A stretch of DNA of 64,000 nucleotides from Leptolinea tardivitalis (GCF_001050275.1 NZ_BBYA01000003.1:62001-126000); one strand, 5' to 3'; shown: positions 52,941 through 62,648, counted from the stretch's first letter. Made by a program: numbers and translations. Notes: generated by a model not told the origin, from the sequence alone.

Positions 52941-53984
52941 ATGAACAGGGCGTGGTGTTTTGTTCGTTTGTTCTTGATGATGTCTGTTTTCTTCACATTG
53001 GTTATTACGGCTTGCAATCTTCCGTTAACTCCTGTAAAAAAATCAACAACCCTTCCGCCAACCAACATTCCAATAAACCAACCAACTGAACAACCGACAA
53101 CCGTATCACCGACCGTTCAGGCTCATATTCTTCTACCTATCTCTCATACTGGTCAGGCTCAGACTATTCATGACCAGGATAATAAGAAATACGCCAACCA
53201 GAAGAGAGCTTATGGTGGAGACGAATATCTTAAAGGACGGTTTGAACGGCCGTTTGACAGGAACATGACTTACCTGGGTTACCTGGATATTATCAAATCC
53301 ACCATGATCCGTAATGATCCGAGTTTCATTTTTGTTACCATCCAGGTGGCCTCTCCTCTTGATTCGGCTGAAGAAAATCCGGCATATTATGGTCTTGAAT
53401 TGGATTTGAATCTTGACGGCCGAAACCGATATCTGATTCAGGGAACACAGCCGTTATCTGAAGATTGGACTGTCGATGGGGTGGATGTGTGGGAGAGTAC
53501 ATCATCTGAAATCCCCCTGGCACAATCGAATACCGGAATTCCTGTAACCGGAACGGTTGGTTTTGATGTCAGTCTCTTGAAATCTGGCAAAGGGGATGAT
53601 ATTGACCTTGCCTGGATCAGAAAGAGCCCTGGTCTGGCGGATACGATTGAAATTGCTTTCAAGAATACACTGGTGGGTGGAGAAAAGGGTAAATTCATCT
53701 GGCGTCCGTTTACCGATGGTGCTCCTTTTGAACCATTGTTTTATGACCTGCAAACCAGTTTTTCCCTTGAACAGGCAGGCTCTCCATTAATCGAAGACGC
53801 CAATTATCCATTGAAAGCGGTCTATGCTGTTGATAACACCTGCCGGGTTGCTTCCGGTTATACGGCAACTGGCCGCGAACCAGGAATTTGCCCGCAACCT
53901 GTTCCGCAGGTGGAACAGGAAGAACCTGAACAACAACAAGTACCTGAGAATCCTTTTGTACTTCCACCACCTTCCCACCGCTGA
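52941..53984 (+). CDS. Paralogue 2, lipoprotein DxNxDGR protein
   Basis: A 347-residue lipoprotein (lipobox VITAC). GGAGG four nt before ATG 52941 fixes the start. Core motifs: HDQDNKKYANQKRAYGGDEYLKG, LDLNLDGRNRYLI, SGKGDDIDLAW, AFKNTLVGGEKGKFIW, YAVDNTCRVASGY. It ends with a Pro-rich tail. Followed by paralogue 3 after 55 bp, probably in one operon. Confidence 0.88.
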   Translation: MNRAWCFVRLFLMMSVFFTLVITACNLPLTPVKKSTTLPPTNIPINQPTEQPTTVSPTVQAHILLPISHTGQAQTIHDQDNKKYANQKRAYGGDEYLKGRFERPFDRNMTYLGYLDIIKSTMIRNDPSFIFVTIQVASPLDSAEENPAYYGLELDLNLDGRNRYLIQGTQPLSEDWTVDGVDVWESTSSEIPLAQSNTGIPVTGTVGFDVSLLKSGKGDDIDLAWIRKSPGLADTIEIAFKNTLVGGEKGKFIWRPFTDGAPFEPLFYDLQTSFSLEQAGSPLIEDANYPLKAVYAVDNTCRVASGYTATGREPGICPQPVPQVEQEEPEQQQVPENPFVLPPPSHR

Positions 53985-54039
53985 TTATCAAGAATCAAGT
54001 AATTTTCTATTGGTTGAAAGTTTTATCTGGGAGGTACCC

Positions 54040-55086
54040 ATGAGCTCTTGTAAATTGGTCTTCCAAGCAGGCATTCTGGTTTTACTGGTGATTGGCTGTG
54101 TTCCTGTGGCCGCCCCAATCCTTGAACCAACGGCGGAATCGAGCCCCACCAGCCTGCCGAAACAACCGGCAGCAACTTCCACTCCCGTCCCAACCATCAT
54201 ATCCATCAGGCCGGTGGAACCTTCCCCTCCGCCGCATGTCCTTATCCCGGGTGAGTACACCGGAAAGGAACAAACCATTCATGACCAGGTTTCAGAAAAT
54301 TATGCCTCTCAAAAAAGGGCATACGGTGGTGATGAATTTTACGATGGGCGTTTTGAACGACCTTTTGACAGAGAAATGGGATACCTGGGGAACCTGGATA
54401 TCGTCAAATCGACCATGGTCCGCACAGATCCAGAATTCATCTATGTCACCATTCAGGTAGCCTGGCCGGTCAATTCAGCCATTAATAACTCACCATATTA
54501 CGGGTTGGAACTTGACTTAAATCGTGACGGACGGAACCTGTTCATGATCCGTGGATTGGGACCATTATCGGAAGAATGGACTACTGACGGTGTGGATGTC
54601 TGGAAGAGCACGTCAGCTGAACAGCCGTTGACAATCGCCTCGGATGGCGGCATTCCGGTGACAGGTGCACTCGGGTTTGATGTCAACCTTCTACATTCCG
54701 GAAGAGGCACTGATAATGATCTGGCCTGGATCCGTTTGAAGCCAGGATCAGATGATACTGTGGAAATTGCATTTAAAAATTCCATTGTTGGTGGAGAAAA
54801 GGGGAAATTCATCTGGCGGCCATTCACAGATGGCGCCCCATTCTCTGAAAGAGAATATGATTTACAGGTAAGTTATACCCTGGAACAGGCTGGCTCTCCG
54901 TATAAGGGCGAAGTAAATTATCCTCTCAAAGAGGTATACGCTGTTGATAATACCTGCCGGGTGGCTTCAGGATACGACGCTACTGGTTATGAACCAGGAT
55001 TATGCCCGCTGCCACCGGCACCCGAACAACCTGATGAGAAGCAGCCGGTCGAATGTCGTAATCCGAATGGGGGACCATGCCGTTGA
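54040..55086 (+). CDS. Paralogue 3, lipoprotein DxNxDGR protein
   Basis: A 348-residue lipoprotein (lipobox VIGC). An in-frame upstream extension to 53824 overlaps paralogue 2 and is rejected; GGGAGG lies before ATG 54040. Motifs: LDLNRDGRNLFMI, SGRGTDNDLAWIR, EIAFKNSIVGGEKGKFIW, YAVDNTCRVASGYDATGYEPGLCP. Very close to paralogue 2 in sequence. Confidence 0.88.
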   Translation: MSSCKLVFQAGILVLLVIGCVPVAAPILEPTAESSPTSLPKQPAATSTPVPTIISIRPVEPSPPPHVLIPGEYTGKEQTIHDQVSENYASQKRAYGGDEFYDGRFERPFDREMGYLGNLDIVKSTMVRTDPEFIYVTIQVAWPVNSAINNSPYYGLELDLNRDGRNLFMIRGLGPLSEEWTTDGVDVWKSTSAEQPLTIASDGGIPVTGALGFDVNLLHSGRGTDNDLAWIRLKPGSDDTVEIAFKNSIVGGEKGKFIWRPFTDGAPFSEREYDLQVSYTLEQAGSPYKGEVNYPLKEVYAVDNTCRVASGYDATGYEPGLCPLPPAPEQPDEKQPVECRNPNGGPCR

Positions 55087-55152
55087 AATACCAGATACCT
55101 TAAGTAAAGGTGTCTGTATACGGGCGGATAATTAAACAAGCAGAAAAGAAGA

Positions 55153-55196
55153 AATCAGACAAACTTTCTTATGAATTTTCCTGAAGTTTGTTGATT
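55153..55196. other. Inverted repeat between paralogues 3 and 4
   Basis: AATCAGACAAACTT pairs with AAGTTTGTTGATT around a ~17-nt loop. It may be a weak terminator of paralogue 3 or an operator for paralogue 4. The rest of the 208-bp gap shows no gene. Confidence 0.4.
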
Positions 55197-55294
55197 ATTG
55201 CTTGAATACTGTTTTACTTGGTTGTAAACTGATTTTGCATAATAACCATCAACATTGCATGGATTCAAGATGATCAAAGGAGGAGACGATCTCT

Positions 55295-56323
55295 ATGAAA
55301 CCGGTAAGAATGTTGACTGTATTATCGTTGATATTTAGTTTTGTTCTTATTTTTTCCCTTACCGCCTTCATTCTACCGGCGGAAAAATCACAGGATCCCG
55401 CGCCGGCCAACACCCCACAGGGAACGGCCGTTCCTGATGCCTCCGGAAAAAGCAAACACAAAGATATTCCCTCAACAGAACCCTGGGGTTCGGTTTTTCA
55501 AACGGTACATGACCAGACAAATGAGTTAACAGCCGATCAGAAACAGGCATATGGAGGAGATGATTTTAAGAACGGAAAGTATGAACGTCCGTTTGATCCT
55601 TCCATGAATTATCTGCCGGCCATAGATCTGAAGACAGTCAAACTGAATCGTGAAGACCCGGTCTGGATTTATGTTCAATTCATAGTTGCCAAATCGCTGT
55701 CGGTTAATCCAGACATCGATTCCAGATTTATGATGGAATTGGACACGAATCTGGACAGCCGGGGTGATATCTTAATCATTTTTGAAAAACCAGTCTCCAC
55801 TGAATGGTCAACAGATGGTGTGATTGTGAAAACAGCTCCAGATGGAAATGTGGGTGGTATCCAGCCAGTTCATCCAGATGGAATCCGGTCAACCGGACGC
55901 GGTTATTATCAAGAAATATTTAATAATGGAAAGGGTGATGATAATGACCTAGCCTGGTCGCGGCTTTCAAAGAAGAATCCCGACCGGGTGGAATTGGCAT
56001 TCAAGAACAAACTTACCGGCGGTTTCAATGGCAAATTTATCTGGCTGCCGTGGACAAATATTGGCATGTTGGATTGGTCCATCTTTGAATTTAACGACTT
56101 CTTTACTTTCGAAGAAGCCGGTAATCCAATAAAAGACAAATGGAATAATTATCCAATAAAGGCTATCTGGGGAGTGGATAATACCTGCCGGGAACCTTCT
56201 GGTTTTGTTCCTGAAGGAACCTTACCCGGATTATGCCTGAATTATGACCCAATGTACAATCTGCCTGATCAGGCCTGCACACCGTGCCCGGTTTTTTCGA
56301 CTTGTCCACCGTGTCAGAAATGA
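55295..56323 (+). CDS. Paralogue 4, secreted DxNxDGR protein
   Basis: A 342-residue protein with a signal peptide (MLTVLSLIFSFVLIFSLTAFIL). More divergent: LDTNLDSRGDILI, NNGKGDDNDLAW, LAFKNKLTGGFNGKFIWLPW, GVDNTCREPSGF, and a Cys-rich tail (CTPCPVFSTCPPC). It aligns best with paralogue 6 in the C-terminal half. Confidence 0.85.
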   Translation: MKPVRMLTVLSLIFSFVLIFSLTAFILPAEKSQDPAPANTPQGTAVPDASGKSKHKDIPSTEPWGSVFQTVHDQTNELTADQKQAYGGDDFKNGKYERPFDPSMNYLPAIDLKTVKLNREDPVWIYVQFIVAKSLSVNPDIDSRFMMELDTNLDSRGDILIIFEKPVSTEWSTDGVIVKTAPDGNVGGIQPVHPDGIRSTGRGYYQEIFNNGKGDDNDLAWSRLSKKNPDRVELAFKNKLTGGFNGKFIWLPWTNIGMLDWSIFEFNDFFTFEEAGNPIKDKWNNYPIKAIWGVDNTCREPSGFVPEGTLPGLCLNYDPMYNLPDQACTPCPVFSTCPPCQK

Positions 56324-56389
56324 TTTGATGACGTGAATAATTAACCGGGGATGAGAAGTTCTTCTAAACATGTGTCATAATCTACCATT

Positions 56390-57367
56390 ATGCACAAAAT
56401 AACCTGTTCAGGCCGAATCAAGTCTGTATTCTATAGTGTGATGATTGGATACTTTCTGCTGGTGGAAGGGTGTTCCCCCATTCTGGCGCAGCAGGAAAGA
56501 GAATCCCGCAAGCCCAAAACTCCAACAGTTACATCTACACAACCGCCGATCAGTTTTACGATGACACCCATGATGGATCTCACGCCTGTGAGTGGTGTAA
56601 CTCTATCAGATTTCAAGCCTGGCGATCCACACGGCACACCTCAGATTATCTATGACCAAACATGCGTTTCTACATCAGCAGAACACAAGGCACCGGGAGG
56701 TGACGACTATACACAGGGTCGTTTTGAACGACCTTTCGACAAGGAAATGAATTATCTTCCATCTCTGGATATTGTTCGCGCTGAACTGGTACGTTCTGGA
56801 TATGGGTGGGATTATTTCACGATTGTGCTCGAAGCTGAACCAGCTTCTTCTCCGGTTGTTTACGGTCTTGAACTCGACTTGAATATTGACGGACGTGGAG
56901 ATTTTTTGATTCAATTGCCTGCACCGACCTCCTCGACCTGGACAGAGACAGGCGTAAAAATGTTCTGGGATAGCGATGGAGATGTGGGCGGCAGAGTTAT
57001 CAATCGAAGTGATCCACATGGATATAAAGGCAGCGGATTTGAATCCATCAAAATTGATGCAAATGCGGGAAAAACCCGGGGACAGATTTGGAGTCGTCTT
57101 ATTTCTAATGGACTGCAGATTGCGGTAGCCGAAAATCTGACCGGCGGCAAAAATAGTAAATTCTCCTGGAAACCTTATACAGATGGTAATCCCTTTCCAC
57201 CTACATGGTATGACATTGATGATTATTTCACAATGGAACAGGCTGGTTCAGCCATTGTCGGGGATCTGGATTATCCATTGAAAGCCGTCTATACTGTAGA
57301 CAATACCTGCCGCGGACTTTCTGGTCTTACCCCATCAGGGAATGAACAGGGGGTTTGCCCACCTTGA
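56390..57367 (+). CDS. Paralogue 5, lipoprotein DxNxDGR protein
   Basis: A 325-residue lipoprotein (lipobox VEGC). Core: YDQTCVSTSAEHKAPGGDDYTQGRFERPFD, LDLNIDGRGDFLI, GGKNSKFSWKPYTDG, YTVDNTCRGLSGL. The central SGKGxD segment is altered (DANAGKTRGQIWSR), so it is the most divergent of the first five. Confidence 0.85.
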   Translation: MHKITCSGRIKSVFYSVMIGYFLLVEGCSPILAQQERESRKPKTPTVTSTQPPISFTMTPMMDLTPVSGVTLSDFKPGDPHGTPQIIYDQTCVSTSAEHKAPGGDDYTQGRFERPFDKEMNYLPSLDIVRAELVRSGYGWDYFTIVLEAEPASSPVVYGLELDLNIDGRGDFLIQLPAPTSSTWTETGVKMFWDSDGDVGGRVINRSDPHGYKGSGFESIKIDANAGKTRGQIWSRLISNGLQIAVAENLTGGKNSKFSWKPYTDGNPFPPTWYDIDDYFTMEQAGSAIVGDLDYPLKAVYTVDNTCRGLSGLTPSGNEQGVCPP

Positions 57368-57480
57368 TATGAATCTTAAGCACTTGTAATTTTATCTTTT
57401 TCATCCTATATTGAATATTGACACATCCGAAGTCGCAGAATGACATCGGAAGATTAAGCTAACAATTTCGGTGTGTAGAA

Positions 57481-57533
57481 ACCGATTTTCAACGCAAAAT
57501 GGAGTTGCTGTAGATAAAAAATCGGTGTATTAA
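57481..57533 (+). promoter_or_regulatory. Promoter of paralogue 6 flanked by an inverted repeat
   Basis: TTGCTG (57505), 17-nt spacer, TATTAA. ACCGATTTT (57481) and AAAAATCGGT (57517-57526) form an inverted repeat over it and could be an operator. The 265-bp gap holds no gene. Confidence 0.5.
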
Positions 57534-57632
57534 GGTAGGATTAACTGTAATTTTATGGCAAGTTAATTTCTAACTTAGTACTGTAAGAAAGCTCTACTGG
57601 ATTCCTTTTGTTAAGAATTGGGAGGACTACAC

Positions 57633-58535
57633 ATGAAACAGTCGAAATTCAGTTTTTTGAGCGCAGCCGCTATCATCACACTACTTGTAATGGCCTTGGG
57701 GAGTTTCAGTCAGCCGGTAATGGCGGCTGATAGCGACCCAAATAAACCGGGTGATATTCCCACAATAAAAACCCAGACGGTTCATGATCAAACCAATGAG
57801 AAGACCGCCAAAGACAAGACGGCTTTCGGCGGGGATGTATTTGGACTCGGATGGTACGAACGACCATTTGACCAGAACATGGGTTATTTACCGTTCATGG
57901 ATATTGCCAAAATCCTGATGAATCGTGAAGATCCTAACTGGGTTTATGTTCAGATGTTCATGGTGAATCCGTTATCTGAAGGAGATGCCAGCAAACCCCT
58001 GTATGGCATTGAAATGGATACAGACCTGGATAACCGTGGCGAATTTATTCTGCTGGCATCTACCCCCAAAGGCACCGAATGGTCCACTGAAGGTGTCATG
58101 ATTATGTCCAACTCAGATAATAATATGGGCGGTATAAAACCGGTATTGCCTGATACAAAATTGTCTGATGCCAAAGGATATGACAAAGAAGTATTCAATT
58201 CGGGTAAAGGCGATGACCCGAATTTGGCCTGGGCCCGGATCTCGCCGAAAGATCCCAAATGCATCCAGTTTGCCTTCAAGAGTAGTTTTATTGGCGGGGC
58301 CAAAGGGAAATTCATATGGATGCCATGGGCCCTTGTGGGTGTTCAGGACCTGACCAAGTTTGAATTCAACGATAAATTTACCCGTGAAGAAGCCGGATCT
58401 CCGTTGAAATCAGATGGAGCAACTTATCCTTTGAAGTCCCTCTGGGGTGTGGATAATACAGCTCGTATCCCATCTGGATTTGTGCCTACCGGTAATATGC
58501 CAGGATTGGCAGAACCTTTCCAGATTAAACCTTAA
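57633..58535 (+). CDS. Paralogue 6, secreted DxNxDGR-like protein
   Basis: A 300-residue protein, signal peptide (ITLLVMALGSFSQPVMAADS). GGGAGG 7 nt before ATG 57633. It keeps A-FGGD, ERPFD, DTDLDNRGEFIL, SGKGDDPNLAW, KSSFIGGAKGKFIWMPW and GVDNTARIPSGF, but lacks the Cys of DNTC and the C-terminal Cys, so it has lost the putative disulfide. It has its own promoter and a terminator-like hairpin after it. Confidence 0.85.
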   Translation: MKQSKFSFLSAAAIITLLVMALGSFSQPVMAADSDPNKPGDIPTIKTQTVHDQTNEKTAKDKTAFGGDVFGLGWYERPFDQNMGYLPFMDIAKILMNREDPNWVYVQMFMVNPLSEGDASKPLYGIEMDTDLDNRGEFILLASTPKGTEWSTEGVMIMSNSDNNMGGIKPVLPDTKLSDAKGYDKEVFNSGKGDDPNLAWARISPKDPKCIQFAFKSSFIGGAKGKFIWMPWALVGVQDLTKFEFNDKFTREEAGSPLKSDGATYPLKSLWGVDNTARIPSGFVPTGNMPGLAEPFQIKP

Positions 58536-58571
58536 AATTTCGTATTCCAGTAGGCCTGAAGAGAATCATTT

Positions 58572-58603
58572 CGGCCGCTGCCTGCAATACTAGGCAGCGG
58601 CCG
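58572..58603. terminator. Hairpin after paralogue 6
   Basis: CGGCCGCTGCCT / AGGCAGCGGCCG, 12-bp perfect stem; a weak T-tract (GTTCAGTTAT) follows. Confidence 0.7.
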
Positions 58604-58646
58604 GTTCAGTTATACTCAAGAGTAACCTTATCGTTTAGGAGGATCC

Positions 58647-59768
58647 ATGACAAAGCTAGTTGGTGTATTGACTGCCGGAGGAGACACTCCCGGGTTGAAT
58701 GCTGCTTTGCGAGGTTTAGGTAAAGCAGCCATCGAAGAATATGGAATGCAAATCATTGGATTCTATGAGGGTTACCGGGGATTAATGCAGAACCGGACGA
58801 TTCGTCTGGATGGTTCAAATCTCTCTGGCATATTAACCCGCGGTGGGACAATTCTGGGAACAAGCCGGGATAAACCCAATAATATGCCGATGGGAGGTCA
58901 GTTTTTGGATATGACTGACACCATGGTGGAAAATTACAAACGTCACCACCTGGATGTACTGGTTTGTATTGGCGGTGGCGGGACTCATAAAAGTGCTGCA
59001 AAATTAATGAAAAAAGGGATCAATGTTGTAACAATCCCCAAGACCATTGATAATGATTTGTATGGAACCGACCACAGCATCGGTTTTGATACCGCTCTTG
59101 GAATTGCCACAGATGCTGTTGACCGGCTGCATAGCACAGCGCACAGTCACCATAGGATTATTGTTGTCGAAATTATGGGGCATAACACGGGCTGGTTGGC
59201 GCTGGGTTCGGGAATTGCCGGCGGAGCAGATGTCATTTTGATTCCGGAAATCCCTTATGAGACTTCATCTGTGGCTGAAGCCATTCTGGGACGAAGCCGC
59301 GGAGGAAAGCGATTTAGCATTGTGGCGGTTTCAGAAGGGGCCATGAATCGCAAGGATGCGGAAGAAATGAAATTGGCTGAAGAAGAACTGGCTGCCGCGA
59401 AAAAAACCGCCAACCGGGAAAAAGCTGAAGCCCATCTACTTGAACTCCGACAGGCACAGGCTTCCAGCACGATCAGACTGGCATCTGAATTGGAGCAATT
59501 GACCGGTTTGGAATCAAGAGTCACTATTCTGGGATATGTTCAACGCGGTGGAACTCCATCAGCTTATGACCGCCTGCTGGCCACCCGCCTGGGAACTGCG
59601 GCCGCAGATTTGATCAACCGTGAGCAATATGGTGTGATGGTGGCTTCACGGGGAGAAGGGATTGAACCGGTTCTACTTGAATCCATTGTTGGCCGACGCA
59701 AGACCGTTCCCATTGATCATCCCTGGGTAATCAGTGCCCGAAAGATTGGTACCAATCTGGGCGATTAG
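58647..59768 (+). CDS. pfkA: 6-phosphofructokinase
   Basis: A 373-residue phosphofructokinase that phosphorylates fructose 6-phosphate in glycolysis. Motifs: N-terminal [10 protein letters not shown] (11-20), IGGGGT (108-113) in place of the usual IGGDG/IGGDD, PKTIDND (131-137, catalytic Asp) and [19 protein letters not shown]. The PKTIDND is typical of PPi- and long-type enzymes, but the missing GGD Asp is unusual. Phosphoryl donor is uncertain. It is convergent with the esterase gene (stops overlap by 4 nt). Confidence 0.9.
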   Translation: MTKLVGVLTAGGDTPGLNAALRGLGKAAIEEYGMQIIGFYEGYRGLMQNRTIRLDGSNLSGILTRGGTILGTSRDKPNNMPMGGQFLDMTDTMVENYKRHHLDVLVCIGGGGTHKSAAKLMKKGINVVTIPKTIDNDLYGTDHSIGFDTALGIATDAVDRLHSTAHSHHRIIVVEIMGHNTGWLALGSGIAGGADVILIPEIPYETSSVAEAILGRSRGGKRFSIVAVSEGAMNRKDAEEMKLAEEELAAAKKTANREKAEAHLLELRQAQASSTIRLASELEQLTGLESRVTILGYVQRGGTPSAYDRLLATRLGTAAADLINREQYGVMVASRGEGIEPVLLESIVGRRKTVPIDHPWVISARKIGTNLGD

Positions 59769-60742
59769 TTTAATATCACCGGTGGAGTGGGCTCATTCCA
59801 CCCTGATGCATACCATCTCATATACTCTTTGACGTGAGCTGACCAGTAGTCTTCGGTGTGCTCTCCGTTATTAATGTGCCATTCATGGGGAATATTGTAA
59901 GCTGTGAGAATCTGTTCAAACTGACTGGCCTGAACCATCCCGCTGTCTCCGATTCCGATATCAATATAAACTCTGGGAATCTCGTTTTTTGACATTTTGG
60001 CGAGCCAGCGGGGTGCAGCAGCCAGATCGCCAATAAACGGCGGCAGGCTGTGAGCACCAATTTCACCAAAGTACTCCGGTTCTGATAGACCAATATGAAT
60101 AGCCCATCCGGCTCCCCGGGAAAGCCCGCCAATGGCGCGGCAGGAGCGTTCAGCACAAACCGGGTAATTTTCTTCCATAAAAGGGATCAGGCTCTTTGTA
60201 AGGGCTTCTCCGAAACCGTCTTCATAAGGATTGGCTGTTGATTGCTCTTCAAAAGGCATCAAGATCAGAAAAGGCGGCACTTCACCTGAGCTGATCAATT
60301 CATCGGCAGCTTCATCTGCGCCGACGCGGTCCCATTGATCATATTTATATAACATCCCATGGATCATGATTACATAAGGGTAAGGTTTTTTCGGATGCAA
60401 GGTATAGCATGGAGGCAGATACACCTTCACTTTTAATGGATAGGAAAGGATCTTGTTGGGGACTTCAATATCCACAATTCGACCTTTTTTATCTGCACAC
60501 ACTGCCGGTGTGGGTGGTTGTACAATTGTAGAAACTGCCTGTGATGTTTGTAAAACCTCAGTAACTTCAACGGTCGTTTCAGGTGATTCTGTAAAGGTTG
60601 GAATAGGGTCGATTGTATCCGCCGCCACATTTTTTGCAGTACAGGCGCTTAAAAAACAAAAGAACACAAACCAAATCCGTAAGAAAATGGCAGAATGCCG
60701 GCGAGAGCCTGCTTTTCGTGTATTTAATGGTATCTGGATCAC
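59765..60742 (-). CDS. Lipoprotein esterase (alpha/beta hydrolase)
   Basis: A 325-residue putative esterase (PF00756-like). Lipobox FLSAC, then a Thr/Pro-rich linker. Nucleophile elbow GGLSRGAG (GxSxG), Asp in [10 protein letters not shown], His in NGEHTEDYW form the triad. GTG start with AAGGAAG upstream. Likely acts on extracellular ester substrates; specificity unknown. Confidence 0.88.
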   Translation of the reverse strand: MIQIPLNTRKAGSRRHSAIFLRIWFVFFCFLSACTAKNVAADTIDPIPTFTESPETTVEVTEVLQTSQAVSTIVQPPTPAVCADKKGRIVDIEVPNKILSYPLKVKVYLPPCYTLHPKKPYPYVIMIHGMLYKYDQWDRVGADEAADELISSGEVPPFLILMPFEEQSTANPYEDGFGEALTKSLIPFMEENYPVCAERSCRAIGGLSRGAGWAIHIGLSEPEYFGEIGAHSLPPFIGDLAAAPRWLAKMSKNEIPRVYIDIGIGDSGMVQASQFEQILTAYNIPHEWHINNGEHTEDYWSAHVKEYMRWYASGWNEPTPPVILN

Positions 60743-60793
60743 GATAAAATCTTCCTTGACGACGTTGCGATTTTCGGATTATACTCGAACCGC

Positions 60794-60866
60794 CGGGGTG
60801 TAGCGCAGTTGGCAGCGCACCGCGTTTGGGACGCGGGGGTCGGCGGTTCAAGTCCGCCCACCCCGA
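60794..60866 (+). tRNA. tRNA-Pro (anticodon TGG)
   Basis: Acceptor CGGGGTG/CACCCCG with discriminator A, anticodon loop TTTGGGA giving TGG, T-arm GGCGG-TTCAAGT-CCGCC. CCA is not encoded. Confidence 0.96.
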
Positions 60867-60900
60867 CTGATTATTTATTCCATAGAGTATCGACAGCATA

Positions 60901-61212
60901 ATGGCAAACAAAAAAATCGACGGCGTGATTGAAGCTGTTCGATATAATTCTGAAGGATTGGTAGAACTGGTCAGAGGTTATGAAAAGCGCGGTCCGGTAT
61001 ACTCGGACCGGATATTGTTTACCAGAGATCAACTACTGCAGAGACTACGAACCGGAAAAAAGTTCTATGTGGGTGAACGCATACCATTGCTGGCCAGCAC
61101 ATTTAAACTGGGGAATCCAATTTCTTTATCCGATTCGACCGGTTTTGAAGTCATCCAATCTGAGGCAAGCCGAATTATCCGAGATTACATACCAGATGCC
61201 CCGCTTTTTTAA
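60901..61212 (+). CDS. Hypothetical protein
   Basis: A 103-residue protein, no signal peptide or transmembrane helix. Pattern IEAVRYNSEGLVELVRGYEKRG then ILFTRDQLLQRLRTGKKFYVGER resembles a short conserved beta-rich family, name not recognised. It precedes the glycosyltransferase and starts shortly after tRNA-Pro. Confidence 0.65.
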   Translation: MANKKIDGVIEAVRYNSEGLVELVRGYEKRGPVYSDRILFTRDQLLQRLRTGKKFYVGERIPLLASTFKLGNPISLSDSTGFEVIQSEASRIIRDYIPDAPLF

Positions 61213-61236
61213 CGCGCTGGTCTATCAGGGGATGGA

Positions 61237-61983
61237 ATGATATCTTCTTCAGAATCCCCTTTCCTTTCTATAATTCTTCCCGTGCATAACGAAGAAAACC
61301 GTCTACCGGTCACACTGGAACAGGTGCATCAATTTATCGTTTCACGTGATTTCTCCAGTGAAGTTTTGATCATCGAAAATGGCAGTAGTGACAGATCCCT
61401 CGAAATTGCCCTTGATTTTTGTAAAAATCATCCGGCATTTTCTGTTTATCATGAGGATTCACGGGGGAAAGGGTTGGCTGTTCGCAGTGGAATGTTGAAA
61501 GCACTGGGACAGTATCGAATTTTTTGTGATGTTGATTTTTCCATGCCTGTCGAAGAAATTATGCGTTTCTTGCCGCCCCAGCAGCAAAATGCTGATGTGG
61601 TGATTGGTTCACGAGAAGCCCCTGGCGCTGTTCGTTACAATGAACCGGCCTACCGGCATTTCATTGGACGGGTTTTCAATGCCATGGTACGGATAGCTGT
61701 ATTGCCTGGCTTGCAGGATTCACAGTGCGGTTTTAAATTATTCACCGCCCGGTGTGCAGATGATGTTTTTCGGAAACAAACCCTTAATGGTATGTCATTT
61801 GATGTAGAAGTTTTATTTATTGCCCGCCGTCTCGGATATTCGATTGTGGAAGTACCCGTTCCCTGGTATTTCAATTCTGACAGCCGGGTTAAATTAATCG
61901 ATGATTCACTGCGGATGGCTTTAGATTTGTTGATTATCCGTCGAAATGCTATCCGGGGTGTCTATGGCCCGGCATGCCGGTAA
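61237..61983 (+). CDS. Glycosyltransferase family 2 (dolichyl-phosphate mannosyltransferase-like)
   Basis: A 248-residue GT-A enzyme: LSIILPVHNEENRLP (nucleotide site), LIIENGSSDRS, DVDFSMPVE (D-x-D metal site), SQCGFKLF acceptor loop. It should transfer a sugar from an NDP-sugar to a polyprenyl phosphate. It has no C-terminal transmembrane segments, so it is soluble or peripheral. It overlaps rnhB by 20 nt. Confidence 0.9.
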   Translation: MISSSESPFLSIILPVHNEENRLPVTLEQVHQFIVSRDFSSEVLIIENGSSDRSLEIALDFCKNHPAFSVYHEDSRGKGLAVRSGMLKALGQYRIFCDVDFSMPVEEIMRFLPPQQQNADVVIGSREAPGAVRYNEPAYRHFIGRVFNAMVRIAVLPGLQDSQCGFKLFTARCADDVFRKQTLNGMSFDVEVLFIARRLGYSIVEVPVPWYFNSDSRVKLIDDSLRMALDLLIIRRNAIRGVYGPACR

Positions 61984-62635
61984 GATAATCACGCCTGCCT
62001 GGCCGGATACAAGCTTTGAGAGCGAACTCTGGGGCTCAGGTAATACTTTCATTGCCGGCGTTGATGAAGCTGGCAGGGGTGCATGGGCTGGTCCGGTGAC
62101 GGCTGGAGCTGTCATACTTCCAAAAAATGATCCTGATCTGGCGGACCGACTATCAGGAGTGCGTGATTCCAAACAAATGACGGCCAGCCAACGGGTAAAA
62201 TGGGCCGCAATTATACAGCAGTATGCACTGGCCACGGCCTCAGGATGGGCAAGTTATGAGGAGATTGACGGATTGGGAATACTGGCGGCCACCCGCCTTG
62301 CGATGAAGCGCGCTGTTGAAGCGCTTTCTATCCGGCCGGAGCATTTATTAATCGATGCACTTAAACTCCCGGATGTTCCCCTCCCTCAGACGAACATCAT
62401 AAAGGGTGATGCCCGGTCACTCAGTATTGCTTCAGCATCCATCATCGCCAAGACTGAGCGAGATCATTACATGGAATTATTGGAAGAAAAAATACCCGGA
62501 TATGGTTTTGCCCGGCATAAAGGGTATGGTACCGCCTGGCATAGCAGGGCTCTGGCAGAAAAAGGTGTGTCGGCACAACACCGCCGAAGTTATGCCCCTG
62601 TACAGGCCATACTTCAAAGTGAAAATAAAGAGTAA
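61964..62635 (+). CDS. rnhB: Ribonuclease HII
   Basis: A 223-residue RNase HII that cuts RNA in RNA-DNA hybrids and single ribonucleotides. Acidic motif GVDEAGRGAWAGPV (D and E), the later GVRDSKQM segment, LLIDALKLPD and KTERDHYM are present. ATG 61964 is preferred over 61946; it overlaps the preceding gene. Confidence 0.95.
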   Translation: MARHAGKIITPAWPDTSFESELWGSGNTFIAGVDEAGRGAWAGPVTAGAVILPKNDPDLADRLSGVRDSKQMTASQRVKWAAIIQQYALATASGWASYEEIDGLGILAATRLAMKRAVEALSIRPEHLLIDALKLPDVPLPQTNIIKGDARSLSIASASIIAKTERDHYMELLEEKIPGYGFARHKGYGTAWHSRALAEKGVSAQHRRSYAPVQAILQSENKE

Positions 62636-62648
62636 ACGTCATCAAAAT

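Larger units (their letters stand above)
51790..58535 (+). repeat. Tandem array of six paralogous secreted/lipoprotein genes
   Basis: Six consecutive + strand genes share one domain architecture. Shared motifs in order: DQ..., A-GGD, G-ERPFD--M-YL, an EF-hand-like D-x-N/D-x-D-G/S/N-R, a PVTG or G-rich turn, SGKGxDxxLAW, FKN-LVGG-KGKFIW and EQAGSPL--YPLK--YAVDNTCR-SG. N-termini vary (three lipoproteins, three cleaved or anchored). The array is local duplication of one ancestral gene. Confidence 0.92.

Noticed and set aside
51790-58535. Considered a CRISPR array or a phage tail gene cluster
   Set aside because: The repeated unit is a 0.9-1 kb coding paralogue, not a short spaced repeat, and no phage genes are present.
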